NCBI GenBank assembly: GCA_963740765.1 | Contig: CAVUFN010000016.1 | Coordinates: forward strand, 1,116,001-1,180,000 | Direction of reading: 5' to 3' | Length of the DNA: 64,000 nucleotides | From: DATLGB01 sp963740765 | Lineage (GTDB): Bacteria > Actinomycetota > Thermoleophilia > Solirubrobacterales > Solirubrobacteraceae | Shown here: positions 33,743 through 46,518 of the stretch, piece after piece | Layout: the number at the start of each line of letters is the position of its first letter | Position numbering within the stretch: the first letter of the stretch is position 1 | Made by a program: the position numbers and the translations under genes | The notes under the pieces: generated by a model | What the model was told of the DNA's origin: nothing | Database searches by the model: none | Seen by the model: only the letters and a program-made list of their open reading frames with translations

Positions 33743-33748
33743 TAGGTT
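33743..33748 (+). promoter_or_regulatory. -10 box of recD2
   Basis: TAGGTT lies 6 nt before ATG 33755. Confidence 0.55.
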
Positions 33749-33754
33749 CACTGG

Positions 33755-35849
33755 ATGGAGGGTGAGCCGGGCACGCGCTTCGAGGACGAGGTCGTCATCG
33801 ACCGGGTCCGCTTCGCCGCGCCCGACACCGGCTTCGGGGTCGTCGAGGCGGACCGCGACGGGGACGAGATCGTCCTGGTCGGGTTGATCGGTCATCTCGA
33901 GCGCGGGGAGCGCGTCGCGGTGGCCGGGGTGTGGCAGGACGACCGCCGGTTCGGCATGCAGGTCAAGGTCGAGCGCGCCGAGCCGCGGGGGCCGACAGGC
34001 CCGAAGGGGCTGATCCTCTACCTGGAGCGGGTGAAGGGCATCGGGCCGACGCGCGCCGCGCGGTTGTTCCAGGCGTTCGGCGAGGCGGTGCTCGACGCCA
34101 TCGACCGCGACCCGCGCGCGGCCTTCAAGTCGGTGGGCCTCAACGGGCGCCAGGCGACGGAGGCGACGCGCTCGTGGGACGCGCTGCGCTCGACCCGGGC
34201 GCTGCACCTGCTGCTGGCCCCGCACGGGCTCGCCTGGCTGGTCGCCCGCCTGGACAAGCAGTACGGGCCGAGCGCGTACCGCGTGGTCCGCGAGCACCCG
34301 TACGAGCTGACGGCGGTGTTCGGCGTCGGCTTCGCGATCGCCGACACGATCGCGCACGCCGCCGGCGTGCCCCGCGACGCGCCGGACCGGGCCGAGGCGG
34401 CGCTGCTGCACGTGCTCGCGGAGGCCGAGCGCGACGGGTCGACGTGCCTGCCGCTGACCGACGCGCTGCAGCGGACCGCTGCGCTGACGGGCGGCCTCGA
34501 ACCGGCGCTGGGGCGCGTGGTCGTCGACGACGGCTACGCCTACCGCCCGGCCACGGCCGCGCTCGAATCCGAGCTCGCCGACCGCATCCGCGCGTTGCTC
34601 GCCGCCGCGCCGACGCTGGAGAAACCGACCATCCGCGGACTCGACCCGAAGCCCGCCGCGGCACAGCGGACCGCGGTCCTGGCCGCCTTCGCGCACCGGC
34701 TCTCGATCGTCACGGGCGGGCCGGGCACCGGCAAGACGGCCACCATCAAGATGATCTGCGCGGCCGCGATCGCCCAGCGCGCCTCCGTGCTGCTCGTCGC
34801 GCCGACGGGCCGGGCGGCGCGACGGATCTCGGAGTCGACGGGCATCGACGCCTCCACCGTCCACTCCGCGCTCGGCTGGATCCCGGGCGAAGGACCGCAG
34901 CGCGACCAGGACGATCCGCTCCGCGCCGACCTGCTCGTCGTCGACGAGACCTCGATGGCCAACCTGGAGCTGCTGGTCACACTGCTGCGGGCGGTCGGGG
35001 ACGACATGCACGTCGTCCTGGTCGGGGACGCCGACCAGCTTGCGCCGGTCGGGGCGGGCAAGCCGTTTGCCGAGCTGGTGGCCAGCGACCGCGTCCCGTC
35101 CGTCGCGCTGACCCACATCTTCCGGCAGGCGGCCGGGTCGATGATCGTGCGCGGGGCGCACGCGGTACGGCAGGGCCTGCCGCCCTCGTTCGCGGCCGAG
35201 GATGGGCTGGAGCGCGACCTCTTCCTCATCGAGCGCCCCGATCCGAACGAGGCACTGAGGGAGGTGGTCTCGCTCGTGCCACGGCTGGCCAGGCACTACG
35301 CCGTCGACCCCGTCAACGACATCCAGGTCTTTGCTCCGGTGTACCGCGGAGCGCTGGGCATCGACCTGTTGAACAGCTCATTGAGGGAGGAGCTCAACGG
35401 GGGCGGCGCTCCGCTGCTGGGTGGCCGCTTGCGGTCGGGCGACAAGGTGATGCTGTCGGGGCGGAACCTGCACGACCTGGGGTTGATGAACGGAACGGTG
35501 CTGCGGCTGGTGGGCGTGCGCGAGGACCTCGTCACCGTGTCGGCCGAGGGCGTCGACGGTCGACCTGCCCGACGAGGACGCGCCGGCGCTGCGGCTCGCC
35601 TACGCATGCTCGGTGCACAAGGGCCAGGGCATCGAGCTGCCGGTCGCGATCCTCGTCGCCCACCCGGCCGCCGGCGCGTTCTTCCTGCGGCGCGAGATGC
35701 TCTACACGGCGATGACCCGCGCGCGGCTGGCGACGGTCATCGTCGGCACGCGCGCGGTCGTCGATCAGGCCGCCGCCCGCGCCGACACGTCCGGCCGCTT
35801 CTCCCGCCTCACCGACCGTCTAGCCGAGTTCCACCCTGAGCCAGGGTGA
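33755..35849 (+). CDS. recD2: RecD2-like helicase, frameshifted near 35558
   Basis: Helicase of the RecD/TraA group. An N-terminal OB/HhH part comes first (KGIGPTRAARLFQAFGEAV). Walker A is GGPGTGKTATIKM and motif II is VVDETSMANLELL. The frame starting at 33755 is good to about codon 602 and then turns to Arg/Pro-rich nonsense ending at 35839. The true C-terminus is in the +1 frame: VDLPDEDAPALRLAYACSVH, with the UvrD_C_2 motif HKGQGIELPV, to 35849. The change falls in the direct repeat GTCGAC-G-GTCGAC (35552-35564). An assembly indel, a pseudogene or programmed frameshifting are all possible. Confidence 0.85.
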
Positions 35850-35855
35850 AATTCG

Positions 35856-36743
35856 TCAGAGCTCGCGGCGCCAGGGCGGATCGGCACCCGCGCGGCTGAC
35901 GACGACCCCGGCGACCCGCGCGCCGAACGCCGCAGCTTCGGCGAGCGCCGCGGCGCCGAAGCGCTCCGGCCCGCGCTCGAGCCACCAGGCCAGCAGCGCG
36001 CCGCCGAAGGCGTCCCCCGCGCCGATCGTGTCGACCACGTGCACCCGCAGCGCGGGCACTTCGACGACGTCGTCGCGGGTGACGACCAACGCGCCGTCGC
36101 CGCCAGCGGTGATGACGCACGGCTTGCCGAGTCGCCGCGCCGCCTCGGCGGGCCGGGCGTCGGGCTCCAGGTAGGCGAGGTCCTCGACGGACGCCTTCAC
36201 GAGGTCCGCTCGGGCGAGGATGCGGTCGAGCCGCGCGCGATAGGCGACGCGATCGGAGATCAGCGCAGGCCGGCAGTTCGGATCGACCAGCACCACTGCA
36301 TCCCGAGGAGCCGACACAGTCATCTCCTCGATGACCGAGCCCACCGGCTCCAGCACGAGCCCCAGCGTTCCCACAACCAGCGCCGCGAGCCCAGCCGGCA
36401 ACGACAGAGGCGAGAGCAAGGACGCCGAGGTGCCGTCCACGTAGAAGCGGTACTCAGCCCCTCCCTGATTGCCGACGTCCACCAGCGCCAGGGTCGTGGG
36501 GAGATCGACGAGCTCCACGAGGTCCAGCCGCACGCCATCCGCGACGAGCTGCTCGCGCGCACGCACGCCGAGGCCGTCCGTCGACAGCGAGCCCGCGAAG
36601 TACACCGTCCTCCCGAGCCTCGCCAGCGTGCGCGCCGCGTTGAACGGCCCGCCACCGAGATGCGCGTCGTACCCGCCGCGGGCATTCGCGACGAGGTCGG
36701 CGAGCATCTCGCCCGCGACGACAACCGGGCCTGCAGCGGGCAT
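35856..36743 (-). CDS. PfkB-family carbohydrate kinase
   Basis: 295 residues from ATG 36743. GGGPFNAARTLARLG is the N-terminal sugar-binding signature and DTIGAGDAFGGALL the C-terminal signature with the catalytic Asp. Fructose or another furanose is the likely substrate, but ribokinase-fold members vary. The start is fixed by TACCCT 8 nt upstream on the minus strand; a much longer open frame upstream is only a shadow of aceE. It ends 6 nt from convergent recD2. Confidence 0.88.
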   Translation of the reverse strand: MPAAGPVVVAGEMLADLVANARGGYDAHLGGGPFNAARTLARLGRTVYFAGSLSTDGLGVRAREQLVADGVRLDLVELVDLPTTLALVDVGNQGGAEYRFYVDGTSASLLSPLSLPAGLAALVVGTLGLVLEPVGSVIEEMTVSAPRDAVVLVDPNCRPALISDRVAYRARLDRILARADLVKASVEDLAYLEPDARPAEAARRLGKPCVITAGGDGALVVTRDDVVEVPALRVHVVDTIGAGDAFGGALLAWWLERGPERFGAAALAEAAAFGARVAGVVVSRAGADPPWRREL

Positions 36744-36751
36744 GGCGGCGC

Positions 36752-36761
36752 AGGGTAATGT
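36752..36761. promoter_or_regulatory. Symmetric divergent -10 element, pfkB/aceE
   Basis: AGGGTAATGT fits ANNNTANNNT. Reverse TACCCT is 8 nt from ATG 36743 and forward TAATGT is 9 nt from GTG 36771. Confidence 0.65.
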
Positions 36762-36770
36762 GCCGACCAG

Positions 36771-39391
<2,621 letters not shown>

Positions 39392-39404
<13 letters not shown>

Positions 39405-40558
39405 CCGAGGTCACCGTCCCCGACATCGGGGACTTCACCGACGTCCCGGTGATCGAGATCCTGGTCAAGCCGGGCGACGCGGTCCAGGAGGAGGACGCGC
39501 TGGTCACGCTCGAGTCCGACAAGGCCACGATGGAGGTCCCGTCCCCGGCGGCGGGCACGATCGCGGAGATCAAGGTCAAGGTCGGCGACACCGTCAGCGA
39601 GGGCAGCGTCGTCCTCACGCTCGAGGGCGGCAGCGCGGAGCAGGTCGTGGAGGACGAGGCACCGGCCGAGCCGGCGGCGGCGGCGCCCGAGCCCAAGGCG
39701 GAGTTGCTCGAGGACGCCGACGACATCTACGCGTCCCCGTCGGTGCGCCGGCGCGCGCGCCAGCAGGGCATCGACCTCACGAGGATCACGGGGTCGGGGC
39801 GCGGCGGCCGCATCACGCTCGACGACCTGGACGCGCCGACCGAGACGCCGGCGGCCCGCGCCGCCGCACCGGCGGAGGGCGACGAGCGCGTCCCGCTCAC
39901 GCGCATCCAGAAGATCAGCGGCCCGCGGCTGCAGCAGGCGTGGCAGACGATCCCGCACGTCACCCAGCACGACGAGGCGGACATCACCGAGCTCGAAGCA
40001 TTCCGCAAGCAGGTCAACGCGGAGCAGGACCGCGCGAAGGTGACGATGGTCGCGCTGATGATGAAGGCGTGCGTCGCCTCGCTGAAGGCGTACCCGGTCG
40101 TCAACTCGAGCCTGGACGGCGAGGAGCTGATCCTCAAGCGCTCCTACCACCTCGGCTTTGCTGCGGACACGCCGAATGGCCTGCTCGTCCCTGTCGTCCG
40201 CGACGTGGACCGCAAGGGCATCCTCGACGTGGCTGCCGAGCTCAAGGAGCTCTCCGGCCGCGCCCGCGACGGGAAGCTCAAGGGCGAGGAGATGCGCGGC
40301 GCGACCTTCACGATCTCCTCCCTCGGCGGCATCGGCGGGACGTTCTTCACCCCGATCATCAACCCGCCCGAGGTCGCCATCCTCGGTGTCTCGCGCTCGC
40401 AGACCAAGCCGGTCTGGGACGGTGATGCGTTCGTGCCCCGGCTGATCGTCCCGCTCTCGCTCAGCTACGACCACCGCGTCATCGACGGCGCCCTGGCCGC
40501 CCGCTTCACCACCCACCTCGCCGGCGTCCTCGCCGACCTCAAGCGAGTCCTCCTGTGA
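39392..40558 (+). CDS. Dihydrolipoamide acetyltransferase (E2)
   Basis: 388 residues. One lipoyl domain at 1-75 (LESDKATMEVPSP carries the lipoyl Lys), an acidic Ala/Pro hinge, a peripheral subunit-binding domain at about 108-145 (SPSVRRRARQQGIDL) and the catalytic domain, with DHRVIDG near the end. It passes acetyl groups to CoA. A 48-bp stretch in its lipoyl coding region (39422-39469) is identical to one in the E3 gene. Confidence 0.94.
39422..39469 (+). repeat. 48-bp identical repeat, copy 1 (E2 lipoyl domain)
   Basis: Identical base for base to 40573-40620. It encodes DIGDFTDVPVIEILVK of the lipoyl domain. Around it the two genes differ at many third positions. Confidence 0.9.
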
Positions 40559-42201
40559 AGGTCGAGGTTCCGGACATCGGGGACTTCACCGACGTCCCGG
40601 TGATCGAGATCCTGGTCAAGGAGGGCGACGCGGTCGCCGAGGAGCAGCCCCTCATCACCCTCGAGTCCGACAAGGCCGCGATGGAGGTCCCCTCCCCGAG
40701 CGCGGGCACCGTCGAGAAGATCCTCGTCGAGGTCGGCGACAGGGTCTCCCAGGGCACCGCGATCATCGAGCTCGCCGGCGGTGAGGCGCCGCCGAAGGAA
40801 GACGAGGCGCCGGAGCCCGAGCCGGAGGCAGCGAGCGGGGACCGCGTCGACGTGGTGGTCATCGGGGCCGGGCCGGGTGGCTACACCGCCGCCTTCCGCG
40901 CCGCGGACCTCGGGCTGAGCGTGGTGCTGGTGGAGCGGTACGAGCGGCTGGGCGGCGTGTGCCTGAACGTTGGTTGCATCCCGTCGAAGGCGCTGCTGCA
41001 CCTGGCCAAGGTGATCGCGGAGGCCGACGAGGCGCCGCTCGGGCTGGGCGAGGCCGATCCCGACCTCGACGGCGTGCGCGCGTACAAGGACGAGGCCGTC
41101 ATCAAGCTCACGGACGGGCTGGCGGGGATGGCCAAGCGCCGCAAGGTCGACGTCCGCCACGGCGAAGCGGCATTCACCGGACCGAACACCCTGAAGGTCG
41201 GCGACGACGAGATCGAGTTCGCGCACGCGATCATCGCGGTCGGCTCGCAGGCCGCGAGCCTCCCGTTCCTGCCCGACGACGAGCGCATCGTGCACTCGAC
41301 GGGCGCGCTCGCACTGCCCGAGGTCCCGAAGCGGCTGCTGGTCATCGGCGGCGGCATCATCGGCCTCGAGATGGCGACCGTGTACGACGCGCTCGGGTCC
41401 GAGGTCACCGTCGTCGAGGTCGCCGACCAGATCATGCCCGGCACGGACAAGGATCTCGTCCGGCCGCTGCTCAAGCGCATCGAGCAGCGCTACGCCGCGA
41501 TCCGCACGGGCACGAAGATCGAGTCCGTCGCGGCCGAGGAGGACGGGCTGCACGTGGGTGACGAGGTCTTCGACCGGATCCTCGTCGCCGTCGGGCGCAC
41601 ACCGAACGGCAAGGGCGTCGCCGCCGACCAGGCCGGCGTCGAGGTCACCGACCGGGGCTTCATCGAGGTCGACGCGCAGCAGCGCACCAACGTCGCGCAC
41701 ATCTTCGCCATCGGCGACGTGGTCGGCGAGCCGATGCTCGCCCACAAGGCCACGCACGAGGGCGCGGTCGCCGCCGAGGTGATCGCCGGTCACGACGTCG
41801 CCTTCGATCCGCGCGCGATCCCCAGCGTCGCCTACACGGACCCGGAGGTGGCCTGGGCCGGTCTGACCGAGACGAAGGCGAAGGCGGACGGCACCCCGTA
41901 CGAGAAGGCCGCGTTCCCGTGGGCGGCGTCGGGGCGGGCGTTGTCCATCCACCGCGGCGAGGGGACGACCAAGCTGCTCGTCGACCCCGAGACGCACCGC
42001 GTGCTGGGGGCCGGCATCACCGGCCCGGGCGCGGGCGAGCTGATCGCGGAGGCCTGCCTGGCGATCGAGATGGGCGCGGTCGCGGAGGATCTCGCGCTGA
42101 CGATCCACCCCCACCCGACGCTGTCCGAAACGCTCGGATTCGCCGCCGAGGTCGCGGAGGGGACGGTGACCGACATCGTCCAAACGTCCAGGAAGGTTTG
42201 A
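40555..42201 (+). CDS. lpdA: Dihydrolipoyl dehydrogenase (E3) with N-terminal lipoyl domain
   Basis: 548 residues, about 80 longer than plain E3. Residues 1-78 form a lipoyl domain with LESDKAAMEVPSP. A Glu/Pro linker follows, then the flavoprotein: FAD loop VVVIGAGPGGYTAA near 98, the redox pair in GGVCLNVGCIPSK and His-Glu in HPHPTLSETL. It reoxidises dihydrolipoamide with NAD+. It overlaps E2 by 4 nt (GTGA). The lipoyl arm probably enlarges the swinging-arm set of the complex. Confidence 0.94.
   Translation: MKVEVPDIGDFTDVPVIEILVKEGDAVAEEQPLITLESDKAAMEVPSPSAGTVEKILVEVGDRVSQGTAIIELAGGEAPPKEDEAPEPEPEAASGDRVDVVVIGAGPGGYTAAFRAADLGLSVVLVERYERLGGVCLNVGCIPSKALLHLAKVIAEADEAPLGLGEADPDLDGVRAYKDEAVIKLTDGLAGMAKRRKVDVRHGEAAFTGPNTLKVGDDEIEFAHAIIAVGSQAASLPFLPDDERIVHSTGALALPEVPKRLLVIGGGIIGLEMATVYDALGSEVTVVEVADQIMPGTDKDLVRPLLKRIEQRYAAIRTGTKIESVAAEEDGLHVGDEVFDRILVAVGRTPNGKGVAADQAGVEVTDRGFIEVDAQQRTNVAHIFAIGDVVGEPMLAHKATHEGAVAAEVIAGHDVAFDPRAIPSVAYTDPEVAWAGLTETKAKADGTPYEKAAFPWAASGRALSIHRGEGTTKLLVDPETHRVLGAGITGPGAGELIAEACLAIEMGAVAEDLALTIHPHPTLSETLGFAAEVAEGTVTDIVQTSRKV
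40573..40620 (+). repeat. 48-bp identical repeat, copy 2 (E3 lipoyl domain)
   Basis: Matches 39422-39469 exactly; see copy 1. The distance of about 1.15 kb is short enough for recombination between copies. Confidence 0.9.
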
Positions 42202-42208
42202 AGGCCTC

Positions 42209-43921
42209 ATGGCGCGTTCAAGTCGCGTAGGCTCCGCGCCGACGACGGATCAGGCCGCCGATCCCGCCATCGTGACCTCCCGCAGAACCAGCCTCGTCCT
42301 CGCTGTCATCGCCGCCGTCATCTTCGCGGTGATCGGACTCTTCGGCCAGGCGCTGCTCTCCAACCGGAGCTCCGAGCGGGACGCAGCGCGGGCGCGGTTC
42401 AACGATGAGGCGAAGATCTCGTCGGCGCTGATCTCCTCGAGCTTCGACGGCGCCGTCCCTTCCGTCGCCGAGAACGCGGGTAAGACGCTGGGCGCGGCGA
42501 AGGTGGACCGGAAGGCACTCGAGGACTTCGTCGCCAAGGGCAAGCTCTCCTACGCCGTCGTGCTCGACGCGCAGGGCAACATCATCGCCAGGACCGGCAG
42601 CGCCGACGCCTCGGTCGTCAAGACGCTCGACGAGGGACCCAAGCACGTCAAGGCCGTCCTGGCGGGGGCGCCGTGGCAGATGTCCGGGCTCACGAAGGGC
42701 AACGTCGCCGAGTTCGTCTCGCAGTACCCGGCCAAGGACGGCAGCACGCGAACGCTGGTCCAGGGCTTCCCCGTCCAGCTGATCTCCGGGCTCGTCGCCG
42801 GAACACTGGCCAAGCTCCCCAACGCCGCCAAGGAACGCGCCCTGGTGTCCGACGACAACGGGCGCGTGATCGCCTCCGCAGACCCCGAGATCAAGATCGG
42901 CTCGCCGGCGCCCAAGGCGGGCAAGGACCGCGAGGAGACGCGGTCGACGATCCCCAACGCGGCGCTGACCACCGTCCTGTCCCAGAAGGACACCGACCTC
43001 TACGACAACGTCCACTCGTCCGTGCAGTGGCTGATCCTGATCGCCCTCACGCTCGCCGGAATCGCCGCCGTCCTGCTGCTGCGCCGCGCCGCCGGCCAAG
43101 CCGTCGAGCTGCAGCGCGCCTACGGCGACCTCGAGCAGGCCAACCGCGACCTCGAGCGCACGAACGTCGAGCTGTCGCGCTCCAACGGCGAGCTCGAGCA
43201 GTTCGCGTCCGTCGCGTCGCACGACCTCCAGGAGCCGCTGCGCAAGGTGCAGACGTTCGGCGACCAGCTCGAGCGGCGCTTCGCCGAGGACCTCAACGAC
43301 GAGGCTCGCGACTACCTGCGTCGCATGCGCAACGCGAGCTCGCGCATGTCCGTCCTCATCGACGACCTGCTGCGCTTCAGTCGCGTCACCACGCACGCCA
43401 GGCCGCACGTCACGGTCGACCTCGATCGCGTCGCCCGCGACGTCCTCCAGGACCTCGAGACGCGCATCGACGAGACCAAAGCCACCGTCGAGATCGAGGC
43501 GCTGCCGACCGTCGAGGGGGACGCGACGCAGATGCGCCAGCTGCTGCAGAACCTGATCGCCAACGCGCTGAAGTTCCATCGCGAGGCCGTCCCGCCGGTC
43601 GTGCGCGTGCGCCGCGTCGACGCGGACGAGGCCGGCAAGGTCGCGATCAGCGTGGAGGACAACGGGATCGGCTTCGAGTCCAACTACGAGGAGCGGATCT
43701 TCCGCGTCTTCGAGCGCCTGCATCCGCGCGACGTGTACGCGGGAACGGGCATCGGGCTCGCCCTGTGCCGGAAGATCGCCGAGCGGCACGGTGGCTCCAT
43801 CCGCGGCGAGGGACGGCCGGGCCAGGGCGCCACGTTCACCGTCACCCTGCCCGCGGCCCGGAGCGCCACCGCCGTCGAGCCGCCGGTGCCGGCCGCGAAG
43901 CCTCCCATCGTCCATGCCTGA
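42209..43921 (+). CDS. Membrane sensor histidine kinase
   Basis: 570 residues. TM1 is at about 28-50 and TM2 at about 270-293, with a roughly 220-residue extracytoplasmic sensor between. A short coiled coil (LEQANRDLERTNVELSRSNG) leads to the HisKA helix with SHDLQEPLRK (His near 337), then the HATPase (NALKFHRE, VEDNGIGF, GTGIGLALCRKI). The SHDLQEPLR type is that of phytochrome-like kinases and usually pairs with Rcp1-type regulators, as here. The ligand is unknown. Confidence 0.92.
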   Translation: MARSSRVGSAPTTDQAADPAIVTSRRTSLVLAVIAAVIFAVIGLFGQALLSNRSSERDAARARFNDEAKISSALISSSFDGAVPSVAENAGKTLGAAKVDRKALEDFVAKGKLSYAVVLDAQGNIIARTGSADASVVKTLDEGPKHVKAVLAGAPWQMSGLTKGNVAEFVSQYPAKDGSTRTLVQGFPVQLISGLVAGTLAKLPNAAKERALVSDDNGRVIASADPEIKIGSPAPKAGKDREETRSTIPNAALTTVLSQKDTDLYDNVHSSVQWLILIALTLAGIAAVLLLRRAAGQAVELQRAYGDLEQANRDLERTNVELSRSNGELEQFASVASHDLQEPLRKVQTFGDQLERRFAEDLNDEARDYLRRMRNASSRMSVLIDDLLRFSRVTTHARPHVTVDLDRVARDVLQDLETRIDETKATVEIEALPTVEGDATQMRQLLQNLIANALKFHREAVPPVVRVRRVDADEAGKVAISVEDNGIGFESNYEERIFRVFERLHPRDVYAGTGIGLALCRKIAERHGGSIRGEGRPGQGATFTVTLPAARSATAVEPPVPAAKPPIVHA

Positions 43922-44375
43922 CGGCACGGCCATCACGATCCTCCTCGCCGACGACGACGAGGACGACCGGCTGATGACGCGCGACGCGCTGCGCGACGCA
44001 CGGCTGCACAACGACCTGCGCACCGTGGTCGACGGCGAGGAGTTGATGCGTTACCTGCGCCGCGAGGGTCGCTACGCCGACGTCCGCGAGTCGCCGCGGC
44101 CGGGGATGATCCTCCTCGACCTCAACATGCCGCGCATGGACGGCCGTGAGGCGCTGGCGGCCATCAAGGCCGATCCGGACCTGCGCGCGATCCCCGTCGT
44201 CGTGCTCACGACCAGCAAGGCCGAGGAGGACGTCATCCGCACGTACGACCTCGGCGTCAACTCCTTCATCACCAAGCCCGTGACCTTCCTCGGGCTCGTG
44301 GAGGTGATGAAGGTGTTCTCGCGGTACTGGATGGAGATCGTCGACCTGCCCGGCGAGGACGGGAACGGAGGATGA
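43914..44375 (+). CDS. Rcp1-type response regulator
   Basis: 153 residues, a lone receiver domain. ADDDEDDRLM is the acidic triad, the phospho-Asp is in LLDLNMPRMDG, Thr and Lys follow in VLTTSK and ITKPV. There is no output domain. It overlaps the kinase by 8 nt and the next gene by 4 nt, so the three genes form one signalling operon. Confidence 0.93.
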   Translation: MPDGTAITILLADDDEDDRLMTRDALRDARLHNDLRTVVDGEELMRYLRREGRYADVRESPRPGMILLDLNMPRMDGREALAAIKADPDLRAIPVVVLTTSKAEEDVIRTYDLGVNSFITKPVTFLGLVEVMKVFSRYWMEIVDLPGEDGNGG

Positions 44376-46492
44376 GCGCTCGCGCGGTCTCCGTCCTCAT
44401 CGTCGACGACGACGAGGACGACATCCTGATCGCGCGCGACCTCCTGCGGGAGATCGACCGGACCGGGTACGCCATCGCGTCCGTCACCGACGTGGCCGCC
44501 CTCGAGGCGACGATCGACGACGTGGTGCACGATGTGTACCTCGTCGACTACCACCTCGGCGCCGACAACGGCCTCGAGGTCGCGCAGCGCATCCTCGAGC
44601 GCCATCCGCACGCCCCGGTGGTGATGCTGACCGGGGTGGACAGCCGTGAGATCGACGTCCGCGCCGGCGAGCTGGGCATCGTCGACTACCTCGTCAAGGG
44701 CCAGCTCGACGCGCGCACGCTCGAGCGCTCGCTGCGCTACGCGATCAAGCACCAGCGCGCGCTGCGCGCTCTGACGGACTCCGAAGAGCGCTATGCCCTC
44801 GCGCTGGCCGGTGCCAACGACGGCCTCTGGGACTGGGATCTGCGCACGGACACCGTCTACCTGTCCCCGCGCTACAAGGCGATGCTCGGCTACGCCGAGG
44901 ACGCGCTGGGCAACGAGCCGGAGGTGTTGATGGAGCTGGTCCACCCCGACGAGCGGCCGACGATCGAGGCCGCGGTTCGCGACCACCTCAGCGGCCGCAC
45001 CGAGCACTACGAGGCCGAGTACCGGATGCGCACCGCGCGCGGCACGTACCGCTGGATGCTCTCGCGCGCACTGGCCGTGCGCGGTTCCGACGGGCGTGCG
45101 CTGCGTCTCGCCGGCTCCCAGACCGATGTCACCGACCGCAAGGTCGCCGAGCTTCAGCTCCAGCACGACGCGCTCCACGACGCGCTCACCGGGCTGCCCA
45201 ACCGGGTGCTCTTCCAGGACCGGCTCGGGCACCTCGTCCGGCGCAGGCTGCGCACGGCCGGGACCTCCGCCGTGCTGTTCCTCGACCTCGACCGCTTCAA
45301 GATCGTCAACGACTCGCTCGGGCACCTGGTCGGCGACGGCCTGCTGGTCGACGTCGCGCTGCGCCTGCGCGAAGCGGTGCGGCCCGGGGACACCGTGGCG
45401 CGCCTGGGCGGCGATGAGTTCACCGTCCTGCTCGAGGACCTCGTCGACTACGAGGGCGCCAAGGTCATTGCCGACCGCGTGCTGGAGGCGCTCGAGGCAC
45501 CGTTCGTCGTCGATGACCAGGACGTGTACCTGTCCGCGTCGATCGGCATCGCGATGGTTCCGCCGGGCGCCACGCCCGAGGAGGTCATCCGGGACGCCGA
45601 CGCGGCCATGTACCGGGCCAAGAACGAGGGCCGCGGCCGCCATGCGATGTTCGACTCCACGCTGCACCAGGCGGCGCTGACCCGGCTGGACATCGAGACG
45701 CGCCTGCGCCGCGGCCTCGGCGGCGACCAGGATTCGGCTCATCGACCCGGCCTGCACGTCGCCTACCAGCCGATCGCCCACGCCGCCGACGGCAAGCTGC
45801 ACGGCTTCGAGGCGCTGGCCCGCTGGGAGGACGCCGACGGGCGGGCGATGATGCCGGACGAGTTCATCCCCGTGGCCGAGGAGACCGGCATGATCTCGGC
45901 GCTCGGTCGCCTCGTCCTGCGCGAGGCGTGCCGGCAGCTGCAGGAGTGGCGGAAGTCGACGCCGTCGGCCTCCGGCCTGACCATGAATGTCAACATCTCC
46001 GGCCGCGAGTTGTTGGAGCCCACCTTCGCCGCCCAGGTCGTCGCCGCCCTCGCCGACCACGGGCTCGACGCCGACGCCCTGCGCCTGGAGATCACGGAGT
46101 CGGCCGCGTCGGCGGACGTCGCGACCGTCCGGGCCGCGCTCGAGCGGCTGTTCACCGACACGGGCGTGCGCGCGCACCTCGACGACTTCGGGACGGGCGC
46201 CGCCTCGCTGACCGTCCTGCGCGGCTTCCCCGGCGACGCCCTGAAGATCGACCGCTCGTTCGTGGATTCCATGAGCAGCGACCGCGGCGCGCTCGAGATC
46301 GTGCGCGCCGTCGTCGGCCTGGCGCACCAGCTCGGGATGAGCGTGGTCGCCGAGGGCGTGGAGACCGACCAACAGCTCACCGCCCTGCGCGCTCTCGACT
46401 GCGAGTACGCCCAGGGCTACCTGCTGGCGCGGCCACTGGACGCCGCGGCGGCCGGGCAGCTCCTGTCGGTCGGCGTCGTCGACGCCGCTTAG
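44372..46492 (+). CDS. REC-PAS-GGDEF-EAL cyclic-di-GMP signalling protein
   Basis: 706 residues. A receiver domain is at 1-125 (VDDDEDD, phospho-Asp in VYLVDYHLG). A PAS domain is at about 132-265 (NDGLWDWDLRTD). GGDEF is at about 270-430 with the intact site RLGGDEF near 347. The EAL domain is at about 455-700: FEALARW, NVNISGREL, LDDFGTGAAS and VVAEGVE. Both synthase and phosphodiesterase signatures look usable. Phosphorylation by the upstream kinase is inferred from the operon. Confidence 0.94.
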   Translation: MSARAVSVLIVDDDEDDILIARDLLREIDRTGYAIASVTDVAALEATIDDVVHDVYLVDYHLGADNGLEVAQRILERHPHAPVVMLTGVDSREIDVRAGELGIVDYLVKGQLDARTLERSLRYAIKHQRALRALTDSEERYALALAGANDGLWDWDLRTDTVYLSPRYKAMLGYAEDALGNEPEVLMELVHPDERPTIEAAVRDHLSGRTEHYEAEYRMRTARGTYRWMLSRALAVRGSDGRALRLAGSQTDVTDRKVAELQLQHDALHDALTGLPNRVLFQDRLGHLVRRRLRTAGTSAVLFLDLDRFKIVNDSLGHLVGDGLLVDVALRLREAVRPGDTVARLGGDEFTVLLEDLVDYEGAKVIADRVLEALEAPFVVDDQDVYLSASIGIAMVPPGATPEEVIRDADAAMYRAKNEGRGRHAMFDSTLHQAALTRLDIETRLRRGLGGDQDSAHRPGLHVAYQPIAHAADGKLHGFEALARWEDADGRAMMPDEFIPVAEETGMISALGRLVLREACRQLQEWRKSTPSASGLTMNVNISGRELLEPTFAAQVVAALADHGLDADALRLEITESAASADVATVRAALERLFTDTGVRAHLDDFGTGAASLTVLRGFPGDALKIDRSFVDSMSSDRGALEIVRAVVGLAHQLGMSVVAEGVETDQQLTALRALDCEYAQGYLLARPLDAAAAGQLLSVGVVDAA

Positions 46493-46500
46493 GGCGCCAC

Positions 46501-46506
46501 TAGACT
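46501..46506 (+). promoter_or_regulatory. -10 box of the terC-like gene
   Basis: TAGACT lies 12 nt before GTG 46519, leaving a leader of at most a few bases. There is no room for a metal riboswitch. Confidence 0.4.
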
Positions 46507-46518
46507 TACCCAGCGTAA

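Noticed and set aside
46493..46518. Mn2+ (yybP-ykoY) riboswitch before the TerC gene
   Set aside because: Only 26 nt separate the genes, too short for that structure.
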